A stretch of 49,578 nt of DNA from Candidatus Aquidulcis sp. (GTDB taxonomy: Bacteria; Chloroflexota; Anaerolineae; UBA4142): contig DYJA01000046.1 in NCBI GenBank assembly GCA_020723345.1, forward strand, positions 1-49,578, given 5' to 3'. The notes beneath the pieces were generated by a model, which saw only the letters and a list, made by a program, of their open reading frames with translations, made no database searches and had not been told where the DNA came from. Made by a program: the position numbers and the translations under genes. Numbering within the stretch: position 1 is the stretch's first letter; every line of letters begins with the position of its first letter. Positions 25,606-33,653 of this stretch are shown here, in pieces.

Positions 25606-27264
25606 ATGTCGTTGTCGAACACGCGCCATAATGGGTTTGCACTCTCACGCCGCGCGGCGATTTCCTCCCGCGCGGTCTTTTTCACTACCAGCGCCCTCGT
25701 TTACACCGCCGCGATTGTTTCCGCCACGCTGACGCTCAATCCGTACTTTTCGCAAACGTGGGACGTGAACACGTTCATCCACGCGGCGCGCACTTTGTCC
25801 GACGGCAGTCCGTTCGATTTGTACGCGCAAACGCGCGCCGCGCAAACCTGGCCCTACGCGTATCCACCGCTCCACGCGTTCGTCGTCGCGCTCGCGCTCT
25901 TCATCGGCGACCTGACGCGCGTCCTGCCCGATTACGTCTGGGCGCGCGCGCCGGTAATTGCCGCCGACATCGGCGTCGCGCTCGTGCTATTCCGCGTCGT
26001 CCTGCAAAAATCGAACGACGAAACGATTGCGCGCGCGGCGGCGCTGGTGTGGCTGTTCAATCCGATCACGTTTTACGATACGGCAGTGCAAGGTCATTTC
26101 GAAAGCGAGTGGCTGGTTTTTGTTTTGCTCGCGTACACGTGGCACGAAGACGCGCGACACGTTGCGCTGCCAGCCATCGCGCTTGCGCTGGCGGTCTTGT
26201 TCAAGCAAACCGCGCTTGTATTTGCGATTCCGCTATGGGCAGAAATGATAAAGGGAGAAGTTAGAAGGACAAAGGATGGAGTTCTTCATCCTTCATCCTT
26301 CATCCTTCATCCATTCCTTTTCGCGATCATCATCGGCGCGGTTTGCCTGCCCTTCCTTCTGTACTCCAACGACTTTGTATTCATGAACTTGACTTACGTC
26401 GAGGACGTGCCGGTGCAAACCGCGTCGTGGATCATCGCACTCTTGGGCGTCACGCGCGCCGCGCCGGACGCGCTGACGAGCGATTTCTTTTTGCTGCGTT
26501 ATCAAGCCGTCGTGACGATGCTCGCGGCGGTCGTCATCGCGTTTATCGGCGCGCGCCGCGGCTGGAGTTTGTATCTCGCCGCGACGCTGATCGCCGTCGC
26601 GTTTTTCCTCACGTCGAAAAAAGTGATGGGCTATTACTACGTGATGCTCTTGCCGTTTCTACTCGCGGAGGTTTTGCCCAAACGCCGATTCGATCTTGCG
26701 CTGATCACGCTGGTCGTGACATCGTACATCGCGCTTGCGCCGTACTACGCCGCGTGGACGAATCACGCGCATTGGTGGGTGTACGCAATTCTTGGAACGG
26801 CGAACAGTTTGTTTTTTGTATGGTTGTTCGCGCAACTGATCGCCGACCGCCGACCGCATCCTGAGCGGACGCTGAGCGAGCAGAGCGAGTCGAAGCGGGA
26901 GTCGAAGGATGCGGCGGTCAGCCGTCTGCGGTCGGCGGTCGTGCTCTCGCTTGGCTTGTTCGCGACGGCGACGATTGCCGCGTGGTTGCAGCCGCTCTTG
27001 CCGAACAACGGCAGCCCGATTCGCGCGCCGCTCGTCGCGCCGGGCATGGAAGTAAACGCGCTCGTCACGCTCGCCGCGCTGATCGGATTGGCGATCGGCG
27101 CGCTGTTCGTCGTACGCGCTTTAGCGCGACTGACCGGCGCGCGCACAATTATCGCCGCCGGAAGCAGCGTTTTGATTTTTGCGCCATTGTTCTTTTCGGT
27201 TTATACTCTGACGAAAGAAACCACCGCGATTTTTGAAATCGCGCTGAAATTATTGGGAGTGTGA
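25606..27264 (+). CDS. multi-pass GT-C glycosyltransferase (polyprenyl-phosphate-mannose type)
   Basis: About 552 residues with 11 or more membrane helices. WDVNTFIHAARTLSDGSPFD after the first helix is the catalytic acidic loop expected for GT87-like mannosyltransferases, and YPPLHAFVVA follows. Two in-frame short repeats insert non-family peptides: residues about 220-232 (RTKDGVLHPSSFILHP, from the CATCCTTCATCC repeat) and about 418-445 (ERTLSEQSESKRESKD, from the CTGAGCGnnGTCGAAG repeat). They fall in loops. Next to a GT2 and a flippase-like gene, it likely builds a cell-envelope glycan or glycolipid. Confidence 0.85.
   Translation: MSLSNTRHNGFALSRRAAISSRAVFFTTSALVYTAAIVSATLTLNPYFSQTWDVNTFIHAARTLSDGSPFDLYAQTRAAQTWPYAYPPLHAFVVALALFIGDLTRVLPDYVWARAPVIAADIGVALVLFRVVLQKSNDETIARAAALVWLFNPITFYDTAVQGHFESEWLVFVLLAYTWHEDARHVALPAIALALAVLFKQTALVFAIPLWAEMIKGEVRRTKDGVLHPSSFILHPFLFAIIIGAVCLPFLLYSNDFVFMNLTYVEDVPVQTASWIIALLGVTRAAPDALTSDFFLLRYQAVVTMLAAVVIAFIGARRGWSLYLAATLIAVAFFLTSKKVMGYYYVMLLPFLLAEVLPKRRFDLALITLVVTSYIALAPYYAAWTNHAHWWVYAILGTANSLFFVWLFAQLIADRRPHPERTLSEQSESKRESKDAAVSRLRSAVVLSLGLFATATIAAWLQPLLPNNGSPIRAPLVAPGMEVNALVTLAALIGLAIGALFVVRALARLTGARTIIAAGSSVLIFAPLFFSVYTLTKETTAIFEIALKLLGV
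26253..26325 (+). repeat. in-frame CATCCTTCATCC repeat inside the GT-C gene
   Basis: GGACAAAGGATGGAGTTCTT (about 26268-26287) is followed by the run CTTCATCCTTCATCCTTCAT. It can fold into a hairpin. It encodes SSFILHP-type peptide and matches the intergenic repeat at 14318-14362. Confidence 0.7.
26848..26941 (+). repeat. in-frame CTGAGCG...GTCGAAGGATGC repeat inside the GT-C gene
   Basis: GCATCCTGAGCGG ... GTCGAAGGATGC forms a hairpin, flanked by GACCGCC / GCGGTC units. It belongs to the same CCTGAGCGAAGTCGAAGG family as the 25-nt insert at 49422-49446. It adds about 28 polar residues to a cytosolic loop. Confidence 0.7.
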
Positions 27265-28182
27265 ATGACGATTCGCTGCAGTGTGGGCATTACCGCGCAT
27301 AATGAGGAAGCGAACATCGGCAAACTGCTTGCCGCGATGCTCGCGCAAGAATTACACAGAGTCGAAATTACCGAGATCATCGTCGTCGCGAGTGGATGCG
27401 ACGACGGCACGTTGCCAATCATTCAGGAGTACGCCGCCAAAGATCCGCGCATCAAATTGATCGCGCAAGAGAACCGCGAAGGCAAGACGTCGGCGATCAA
27501 TCAGTTCTTGCGAAACGCGCGTGAAGAGATTTGCGTTTTGGAAAGCGGCGACACGCTGCCGCGCGCCGACAGCATCGAAAACATGGTCAAGTTGTTTGAA
27601 GATCCGACCGTGGGGATGACCGGCGCGCAAAAAATCCCGGTCAATGTGCCCGAACACGTGATCGGCTACATGTCGCATTTGCGTTTGCAACTGGAGCATC
27701 AACTCTGTCTGGAAATTCCGCGCTTGGGCGAACTGATCGCGTTTCGCAAAGTCTTCGATCAGTTGCCGCCGGATGTCGCGATGGACGAAGCGTTCGTCGA
27801 GGCGCTTGTGATTCGACGCGGCTTGCAAGTGCGTTACGCGCCGGATGCAGTCGTCTACAACATGGGTCCCGAAACGCTCGGCGAATTTATCATGCAGCGC
27901 CGTCGCAACTATGCCGGACATTTGCACCTCGTTCGCAAATACGGCTATCGCGTGTCGAGTTTGGAGACGGGGCGCGTCGCACGCATCGCGGCGGACGAGA
28001 TCAGCAAAGCGATTCGCTTGATCGTCACACTGGTCTCGCTCGCGCTCGTCGAAGCGTTCGCGCGCTTGCTTGGCACGTACGATTACTACGTCAAAGGCGA
28101 CAAGCACGTCGTCTGGGATATCGCCTGGACGACGAAGAAAGTTGAGAACGGCAAACAGTCAACAGTCAACAGTCAACAGTGA
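27265..28182 (+). CDS. GT2 family glycosyltransferase
   Basis: 305 residues, GGAG upstream. GT-A fold: N-terminal VGITAHNEEANIGKLL (nucleotide-sugar entry), VVASGCDDGT, then VLESGDTLPRADSI, the metal-binding acidic position. A C-terminal amphipathic/hydrophobic helix (RLIVTLVSLALVEAFARLL) suggests membrane attachment. The last residues QSTVNSQQ are encoded by a CAACAGT tandem repeat, not family sequence. The gene follows the GT-C gene directly, so the two are co-transcribed; it may make the polyprenyl-P-sugar donor. Confidence 0.85.
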   Translation: MTIRCSVGITAHNEEANIGKLLAAMLAQELHRVEITEIIVVASGCDDGTLPIIQEYAAKDPRIKLIAQENREGKTSAINQFLRNAREEICVLESGDTLPRADSIENMVKLFEDPTVGMTGAQKIPVNVPEHVIGYMSHLRLQLEHQLCLEIPRLGELIAFRKVFDQLPPDVAMDEAFVEALVIRRGLQVRYAPDAVVYNMGPETLGEFIMQRRRNYAGHLHLVRKYGYRVSSLETGRVARIAADEISKAIRLIVTLVSLALVEAFARLLGTYDYYVKGDKHVVWDIAWTTKKVENGKQSTVNSQQ

Positions 28183-28245
28183 GGCAGTATTCAGTTTTCA
28201 GATTGCAAGTTGCTACCGAACACTGAATACTGAATACTCTCCGCC
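28150..28245. repeat. GTCAACAGTCAACAGT / ATTCAGT repeat
   Basis: Three CAACAGT copies at the end of the GT2 gene, then ATTCAGTTTTCAG and an inverted CACTGAATACTGAATACT arm. Related to the repeats at 18165 and 48717. Confidence 0.7.
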
Positions 28246-28260
28246 GTTCACCGCCCGATA

Positions 28261-29262
28261 ATGAAAAACCACCTCCTCAATCTCATCAAAATCGTCGTGA
28301 CCGTTGCGATCATCGCGTTTCTTTTCATGCGCGTCGATTTGCAGGTCATGGCGCAGCATCTCGCCCGCGCGAATGTCGCGCTGCTGCTCGCCGCGCTCGC
28401 GCTGTATTTCGTCGCGATTGCGTTGAGCGTGGTCAAGTGGCAAATCCTCGTCCGCGCGCAAAACATTCCCGCGGCGTTTGGCGATTTGCTCGTCTACTAT
28501 TTCGTCGGCTTGTTCTTCGGCAATTTGCTGCCCAGCAACGTCGGCGGCGACGTGGTGCGCGCGTACGGTCTCGTGCGCGCGAGCGGCTTTGCCCGCGCTG
28601 AAGCCGCCGCGATTTCCGTGCTGGTGGATCGACTGATGGGCTTGGTCGCGTGGTTCGGCGCAGCCGTCGTGATGGCAATTCTCGCTACGGCGACTCTGAC
28701 GCGCGGCTCGGAGTTGGAGCAGATCGAAATCGCGACGATGGTCGTCGCCGCGCTGTTCCTTTTCGCCGCCGCGTTGATGTTCAGCCGCCGCATCTCCCAG
28801 CGCGTCAAGCGCATTTTCGATTTTGCGCCCCTGCGCCCGCTGCAACCGATCGCGCAACGCGTGTACCACGCCTTGCAAGTCTACCGGCAAAGTTACCGCG
28901 CGCTCGCGCTGAACGTCGCGCTCTCCGCCGGCATCGTCGTCGTCACGACGCTGGTGTGGTACCTCGTCGCGCGCGCGCTCGGCGAATCCATCCCGATCTT
29001 TTACTTTTTTCTGTTCAACCCGCTCCTCGTGTTCGTCCTGTTGATTCCAATTTCGTTCAACGGTTTGGGAACCAAAGAAATCGCGGTGGTTTTCTTTTTC
29101 GGCTTAGTCGGCATGTCGGGCGAAGTCGCGTTCTCGATGTCCCTGATCTTTCATCTGATCGTCGTGCTGATGAGTCTGCCCGGTGGCGTAATGTGGTGGC
29201 GCGAACGCGCGCTCGCGCCGAGCGCCCCGCGCCCAGAACCCTGGGGACAACGGGGCAATTGA
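28261..29262 (+). CDS. flippase-like/lysylphosphatidylglycerol synthase transmembrane (UPF0104) protein
   Basis: 333 residues with about eight membrane helices. The UPF0104/LPG-synthase TM domain markers are visible: FFGNLLPSNVGGDVVRAY, a RAEAAAISVLVDRLMGLVA motif with conserved Arg/Asp, and a C-terminal PGGVMWWRERAL. Only the membrane domain is present; the aminoacyl-transferase domain of MprF is absent, so it is probably a lipid or polyprenol-sugar flippase. It follows GT-C and GT2 genes. Confidence 0.82.
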   Translation: MKNHLLNLIKIVVTVAIIAFLFMRVDLQVMAQHLARANVALLLAALALYFVAIALSVVKWQILVRAQNIPAAFGDLLVYYFVGLFFGNLLPSNVGGDVVRAYGLVRASGFARAEAAAISVLVDRLMGLVAWFGAAVVMAILATATLTRGSELEQIEIATMVVAALFLFAAALMFSRRISQRVKRIFDFAPLRPLQPIAQRVYHALQVYRQSYRALALNVALSAGIVVVTTLVWYLVARALGESIPIFYFFLFNPLLVFVLLIPISFNGLGTKEIAVVFFFGLVGMSGEVAFSMSLIFHLIVVLMSLPGGVMWWRERALAPSAPRPEPWGQRGN

Positions 29263-29287
29263 CTTAACACAAGATTAAGGGTATAAT
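29259..29287 (+). promoter_or_regulatory. sigma-70-type promoter of the DUF4388-GTPase-V4R operon
   Basis: TTGACT (29259-29264), exact 17-nt spacer, TATAAT (29282-29287). The -35 overlaps the stop codon of the flippase-like gene. Transcription should start near 29294, 20 nt before the ATG. Confidence 0.75.
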
Positions 29288-29313
29288 TTCGACAGTCCCG
29301 TTAGGTTGGTGGC

Positions 29314-30138
29314 ATGGCACTCAAAGGAAACCTCAAAGACGTTGGTCTAAACCAACTGCTCAACCTCATCTACCTGGCGCACAAGACCGGCGCCCTCACG
29401 ATTCAACGCGACGGCGGAGGCACCGCCGCGCGCTTGTATTTCCGCGAAGGGAAACTCATTCAAGCCGCGATGGATGGTCAAACCGCGCGTCTGACCGATA
29501 TTATGGTGCAAGTCGGCAAATTAACTGCCGATCAAGCCAAAGCGATTCGCGCGCGCTCCAAAGTGGACACCGACAAAGAACTCGGTTTGTTGATGATTCA
29601 GAACAACGTGCTGAATCAAACCGACATTGTGCAGGGCGTCAAGAATTATCTCCTCGAATCGGTGTACACCCTCTTCACTTGGCACACCGGCACATTTCGC
29701 TTCGATCCTAATGTTTTGCCGCCCGAAGAGCGCATCACCGTCGCCGTCAGTCTCGATCATCTCATTATCGAAGGCAGCCGCCGCGTTCAAGAGTGGGAAC
29801 ATTTGCGCGACGAATTGCCCGACCTCGACGTGCCGCTCAAGTTTGCCGAACGCCCCGACGTGAATATTCGCAATATCAATCTCAGCGTCGAACAGTGGAA
29901 AGTCATTTCGTTTATCAATGCGCGCAATACCATTCGCCAGATCGCTAGTTTTCTCAAGGTGGACGAATTTCAAATCCGGCGGATCGTGTACGGCTTGCAG
30001 ACCGCGGGCTTGGTTGACGTGCTGCCTTCTACTTTGCCGCCCGGCGCGACCGCCGCGGTGCCCCTGCCGCCGCCGGCAGCGCCGCCGGTCGGACGCGGCG
30101 TGTTGATGCGCGTCATTGATCGAATCCGGAAAATTTAG
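29314..30138 (+). CDS. DUF4388/PATAN-domain protein
   Basis: 274 residues. The N-terminal domain (about 1-100) has the DUF4388 signature: LKGNLKDVGLNQLLNLIYLA, KTGALTI, ARLYFREGKLIQA. A second helical region (about 100-190) contains the LFTWHTGTFRFDP strand typical of these proteins. A winged-helix-like segment (about 195-250) has LSVEQWKVISFINARNTIRQ and FQIRRIVYGLQTAG. A Pro/Ala linker precedes a basic C-terminal helix. PATAN proteins serve as adaptors in two-component, polarity and motility systems. It is the first gene of an operon with a small GTPase and a V4R protein. Confidence 0.85.
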   Translation: MALKGNLKDVGLNQLLNLIYLAHKTGALTIQRDGGGTAARLYFREGKLIQAAMDGQTARLTDIMVQVGKLTADQAKAIRARSKVDTDKELGLLMIQNNVLNQTDIVQGVKNYLLESVYTLFTWHTGTFRFDPNVLPPEERITVAVSLDHLIIEGSRRVQEWEHLRDELPDLDVPLKFAERPDVNIRNINLSVEQWKVISFINARNTIRQIASFLKVDEFQIRRIVYGLQTAGLVDVLPSTLPPGATAAVPLPPPAAPPVGRGVLMRVIDRIRKI

Positions 30139-30193
30139 GCGACCGCAAGGTTGGGCTGAACTTATTTTGCTCGATAGGTAACTGTAGGTCATC

Positions 30194-30751
30194 ATGCAAA
30201 CTGTTAAAATGGTCGTGACGGGTCCCTTTAGTTCCGGCAAGACCGCGTTCATCGGCAGCGTGAGCGAAATTCCGGTTGTCCGCACCGAGCGCAAAGTCAC
30301 CGATGGGACACGCAGCGTCAAAGAACAAACTACCGTCGCGATGGACTTTGGTCGCATCACGGTGGACAAAGATTTGTCTTTGTATCTTTTCGGCACGCCG
30401 GGACAAAAGCGCTTTGACTTTATGTGGGAGATTTTGTCCGAAGGGATGCTGGGCTTTGTCGTACTGGTCGACAGCGCGCGCCCGGAAACTTTTCGCGAAG
30501 CGCGGCGCATTCTGGATACCTTCCGCAGTTACAGCAATACGCCGTACGTCATCGGCGCGAACAAGCAAGACGACGAAGACGCCTGGCCCCCCGAAGATTT
30601 GAAGATCGCGCTCGGCTTGGATCAAAACACGCGCGTGCTGCCGTGCGTCGCCACGCAAAGAGAAAGCGTCAAGAGCATCCTGCTCGAGTTGCTCTATGTG
30701 ATTCTGGAAAACGCCGCAGAAGAACCATCGCCGCGCAGCCGCAAGAAATAG
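30194..30751 (+). CDS. small Ras-like GTPase, CvnD/MglA-type
   Basis: 185 residues. G1 P-loop GPFSSGKT (10-17), G3 FGTPGQKRF (66-74), G4 NKQD (123-126), with VKEQTTVAMDFGRITVDKDL (about 41-60) as switch region. This sequence style (TxxTTVAMDFGR) matches the GTPase of Streptomyces 'conservons' (CvnD), which works with roadblock and sensor proteins. The GTPase-activating partner is not in the window. A spacing of 55 bp separates it from DUF4388 and 21 bp from the V4R gene. Confidence 0.88.
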   Translation: MQTVKMVVTGPFSSGKTAFIGSVSEIPVVRTERKVTDGTRSVKEQTTVAMDFGRITVDKDLSLYLFGTPGQKRFDFMWEILSEGMLGFVVLVDSARPETFREARRILDTFRSYSNTPYVIGANKQDDEDAWPPEDLKIALGLDQNTRVLPCVATQRESVKSILLELLYVILENAAEEPSPRSRKK

Positions 30752-30772
30752 CGGAGGATAAAGGAGAAACTC

Positions 30773-31393
30773 ATGCCTGAAGACCGCAAGATGCCGAATG
30801 ACGCGTTACGTCTGTTTTTTCTCGCCATCGAAGAGGTGATGGGAAAAGACGGAATGCGCGCGGCACTGCACGGCGCGAAACTCGACAAGTACATTGACAA
30901 TTATCCTCCCAAGAATTTGGAATTGGGCGTCTCCATGAGCGAATATGGTTTGGCGGAGCAAGCCGTCGAGGACTTTTATGGGGCGCGCGGCGCGCGCGCG
31001 ATGCTCCTCCGCGTGGGACGCGCGCTGTTCAACTATGGCATGAAAGAGCAATCCACCGTCCTCGGTCTGGCGGGGCAAGCCCTGAAATTGATGCCCGTGC
31101 CGATGACCGCCAAAATGAAATTGCTCCTCGAACAAATGGCAGCCGCCGGAAATAAAACCGTCAATCAGCCGGTTACGCTGGAGGAGGACGCCGACGCGTT
31201 CTACCTGGTCTACAGTGTTTGCATGTGTCAGTATCGCCCCAAACATCAGAACCCCTGCTGCTATATTACGGTGGGCATTCTGATGGAGGGGATGAAATGG
31301 CTGACGGATAAAAACTTTGCCGTGCAGGAAGTCACCTGCGCGAATCTCGGCGCAGAATCATGCCGCTTTAAGATCCCTAAAACACCCGAATAG
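30773..31393 (+). CDS. V4R (vinyl-4-reductase/hydrocarbon-binding) domain protein
   Basis: 206 residues, AGGAG upstream. The C-terminal half contains the V4R signature with six cysteines: VCMCQYRPKHQNPCCYITVG and, after LTDKNFAVQE, CANLGAESCRF, a likely Zn or Fe-S binding set. The N-terminal half is helical (LGVSMSEYGLAEQAVEDFYG). V4R domains bind small hydrophobic ligands or act as sensor modules. In this operon it could be the sensory input to the GTPase. No DNA-binding domain is seen. Confidence 0.8.
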   Translation: MPEDRKMPNDALRLFFLAIEEVMGKDGMRAALHGAKLDKYIDNYPPKNLELGVSMSEYGLAEQAVEDFYGARGARAMLLRVGRALFNYGMKEQSTVLGLAGQALKLMPVPMTAKMKLLLEQMAAAGNKTVNQPVTLEEDADAFYLVYSVCMCQYRPKHQNPCCYITVGILMEGMKWLTDKNFAVQEVTCANLGAESCRFKIPKTPE

Positions 31394-31430
31394 AACAAGC
31401 GAGTGCTCGACTGAAAATCACGGATCGGAG

Positions 31431-31461
31431 GAGACCAGGTTTCGCAGTGAAACCTGGTCTC
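31431..31461 (+). terminator. terminator-like GAAACCTGG hairpin after the V4R gene
   Basis: Perfect 13-bp stem GAGACCAGGTTTC / GAAACCTGGTCTC with loop GCAGT, 37 bp after the operon's last stop. No long U-tract follows. The AAACCTGG core recurs in hairpins at 33321 and 33600, so it may be a mobile repeat. Confidence 0.55.
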
Positions 31462-31499
31462 TGAGTCTCTGACTGTTTGCAGCCAGCAAGGATGCCTGC

Positions 31500-33221
31500 A
31501 TGGTAGAGAACAACAACCACAATCACCTCGTCCAAGAATGTGAACATCGCCAAGATGTGCAGGTGCGTTTCAGCGACGGGCGCGTCTTTTGCGCGCCGGG
31601 CGGCACGCGCCTCGAATCCTTCGTCAAAAAAGCATTTCCCCCCAACGGCGTGCCCGTCGTCGGCGCGGTCGTCAACGGGCGCATCGCCGAACTGAGCGAA
31701 CCGCTGATCGCCGACGTGGATGTCGAACCGATTTCGCTCGCGACCGAAGACGGGATGCGGATGTACCATCGCGCGCTCACGTTATTGCTCGAAGTCGTCG
31801 CGCGCGAATTGTTCCACGCGCACATCGCGGTCGATCATTCGCTCACCTTCGGCGGAATCTTTTGCCGCGTCCTCGACCGCGAACCGTTCACCGAAAAAGA
31901 GATCGCGCAGATCGAAGACCGGATGCGCGTCCTCATCGCCGAAAACTTGCCGATCACACGCGAGACCATGCCGATCGCGCAGGTGATCGCGAACGCACGC
32001 GCGCAGGGCGACGATTCCCAGGTGTTGTTGCTCCGCCAAACCGAACGCCAGGAAGCGCGCGTCCATGTCCTGCGCGGCGTCAAGCACTATTTCCTCGGTC
32101 GCATCATGGCGCCCTCGACCGGCTATCTCAAACACTTTCGCGTGCAAAGTTACCCGCCGGGCTTTGTCCTCCAATTTCCGCGCCGCGACCGCCCGATGGG
32201 ACTCGACCCGATTCAGCACTCGCCGAAAATCACCGCGGTCTTTCGCGAGTACGGCGACTGGCTCGCGCGGCTCGGCATTTCCGACACCGGCGCGCTGAAC
32301 CAGGATATTCTCGAAGGGCACGCGCGCGAAATCGTCCTGGTCGCCGAAGCGCTGCACGCGCAACGCATCGCCGAAATCGCGTCGACGATTGCCGCGCGAC
32401 GCGAGCGCGCGCGCCTCGTCACGATTGCCGGTCCTTCGTCGTCCGGCAAGACGACGTTTGCGCGGCGGCTGACGATCCAACTTTTGGCGAACGGCTTGCG
32501 CCCATTTCCCATCGGGCTGGACGATTATTTTCTTTCGCGCGAAGACACGCCGCGTGACGCCAACGGCGAATACGATTTCGAAAATCTGCGCGCGCTCGAT
32601 TTGGAGCTGTTCAATCAACAATTGGTCGCGCTCGTCAACGGCGAACGCGTCACCCTGCCGCGCTACAATTTCGAGACCGGCGAACGCGAAACGGGTCCCA
32701 CCGTGCAACTCACGGCGCACCATGTGCTTTTGATCGAAGGGATTCACGGCTTGAATCCGAACCTGGTCACGCAAATTCCGCGCGATCACATCTTTCGCAT
32801 TTACGTTTCCGCGCTGACGCAACTCAAACTCGACCGGCTCAATCGCGTCGCGACGAGCGATACGCGTTTGGTGCGGCGCATCGTCCGCGACGCGCGCGCG
32901 CGCGGCTACTCCGCCGGGCAAACGATCACGCGCTGGGAAAGCGTCCGGCGCGGCGAAGACCGCAATATTTTTCCATACCAAGAACAAGCCGACGTCATGT
33001 TCAACTCCGCGCTCGTGTACGAAATGTCGGTGCTGAAACCGCTGACGGAACCGCTGCTGCGCCAGGTGGAGCCAGGGACGCCGCAGTACATCGAAGCGCG
33101 CCGCCTGTTGACGTTTCTCGAATGGTTCGAACCCGCCGATGCGACCTTCGTGCCCGAAGATTCGATTCTGCGCGAATTCATCGGCGGCTCGGTACTCGCT
33201 GATTTCGTACCGCACTTGTAG
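31500..33221 (+). CDS. TGS/ThrRS-like N-terminus fused to uridine kinase-type nucleoside kinase
   Basis: 573 residues. Residues about 18-90 resemble a TGS domain, followed by a ThrRS second-additional-domain-like part (HSLTFGGIFCRVLDREPFTE). Its normal zinc-binding HxxxH/Cys editing set is not convincingly complete. The kinase domain has Walker A IAGPSSSGKTTFARRL (about 309-324), a DDYF substrate motif (GLDDYFLSRED) and LLIEGIHGLNP. This architecture occurs widely in anaerobes and thermophiles as an unusual nucleoside kinase; the substrate is unproven. It is not an aminoacyl-tRNA synthetase. Confidence 0.85.
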   Translation: MVENNNHNHLVQECEHRQDVQVRFSDGRVFCAPGGTRLESFVKKAFPPNGVPVVGAVVNGRIAELSEPLIADVDVEPISLATEDGMRMYHRALTLLLEVVARELFHAHIAVDHSLTFGGIFCRVLDREPFTEKEIAQIEDRMRVLIAENLPITRETMPIAQVIANARAQGDDSQVLLLRQTERQEARVHVLRGVKHYFLGRIMAPSTGYLKHFRVQSYPPGFVLQFPRRDRPMGLDPIQHSPKITAVFREYGDWLARLGISDTGALNQDILEGHAREIVLVAEALHAQRIAEIASTIAARRERARLVTIAGPSSSGKTTFARRLTIQLLANGLRPFPIGLDDYFLSREDTPRDANGEYDFENLRALDLELFNQQLVALVNGERVTLPRYNFETGERETGPTVQLTAHHVLLIEGIHGLNPNLVTQIPRDHIFRIYVSALTQLKLDRLNRVATSDTRLVRRIVRDARARGYSAGQTITRWESVRRGEDRNIFPYQEQADVMFNSALVYEMSVLKPLTEPLLRQVEPGTPQYIEARRLLTFLEWFEPADATFVPEDSILREFIGGSVLADFVPHL

Positions 33222-33227
33222 TCGCAT

Positions 33228-33306
33228 GTCATTTCGAGCGGCGGTTTTTGCCGCGAGAAATCTCGTTATTCGAACTGACGAGATTTCTCACTTTGTTCGA
33301 AATGAC
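33228..33306. repeat. MITE-like palindromic repeat, copy 1
   Basis: 79 bp with 10-bp perfect terminal inverted repeats GTCATTTCGA / TCGAAATGAC and an internal pair (GAGAAATCTCGT / ACGAGATTTCTC). Homologous in ends and core to the copy at 36562-36641. Confidence 0.8.
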
Positions 33307-33318
33307 AAGGGCAAAAAA

Positions 33319-33350
33319 AACCTTCCAGGTTTTTTGAAACCTGGAAGGTT
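33319..33350. terminator. bidirectional hairpin between convergent genes
   Basis: Stem AACCTTCCAGGTTT / AAACCTGGAAGGTT, 14 bp, 4-nt loop TTTG. It lies between the nucleoside kinase (plus) and a small gene (minus), the place expected for a two-way terminator. A-tracts and T-runs border the stem. Confidence 0.6.
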
Positions 33351-33359
33351 CTTGACCGG

Positions 33360-33539
33360 CTATTTCCTTCTGCGCCGGCTCGATAGTCCCAATTCCATCG
33401 CCTTGGACTCGACGGCGACCAGCGTGCGTTTCAACTGGGCGGCAATGACGCGATGCAGCGTGCCTTTGCGATAGTGCTCTTTCAGCGACGCGATCTCTTG
33501 CTTCGACCAGGGTTTGCCGTGCTTGCTTGGTTTTGCCAT
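33360..33539 (-). CDS. small Myb/SANT-like HTH protein
   Basis: 59 residues from ATG 33539 (AAGGAGG upstream). WSKQEIASLKEHYRKGTLHR, then LKRTLVAVESKAMELGL: a SANT/Myb-like three-helix pattern, ending in a basic SSRRRRK tail. Probably DNA-binding. A clean promoter of its own (33559-33586) drives it, with only a short leader. No partner is evident. Confidence 0.72.
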   Translation of the reverse strand: MAKPSKHGKPWSKQEIASLKEHYRKGTLHRVIAAQLKRTLVAVESKAMELGLSSRRRRK

Positions 33540-33558
33540 TGGAACCTCCTTCATCTTT

Positions 33559-33586
33559 AGTATAACACAATTTCCAACTTTGACAA
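33559..33586 (-). promoter_or_regulatory. promoter of the small SANT-like gene
   Basis: Minus strand TTGTCA (33581-33586), 16-nt spacer, TATACT (33559-33564). Predicted start about 13 nt upstream of ATG 33539, just before AGGAGG. Confidence 0.65.
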
Positions 33587-33599
33587 GGGGGGATCCCCA

Positions 33600-33636
33600 G
33601 AAACCAGGTTTCGACCTTGCTGAGAAACCTGGTTTC
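33600..33636. repeat. GAAACCTGGTTTC inverted repeat 5' of argH
   Basis: GAAACCAGGTTTC (33600-33612) and GAAACCTGGTTTC (33624-33636), each itself nearly palindromic. 17 bp upstream of the argH ATG. Same core as 31431-31461. Confidence 0.65.
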
Positions 33637-33653
33637 AGATTGCCGGAGGAATT

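Noticed and set aside
14318-28240. Possible CRISPR array from the regular short repeats
   Set aside because: Repeats are scattered, 7-20 bp units with no regular spacers and no cas genes.
31500-31950. Threonyl-tRNA synthetase fragment
   Set aside because: TGS and SAD-like N-terminus is fused to a P-loop kinase and lacks the synthetase core; this is a known kinase architecture.
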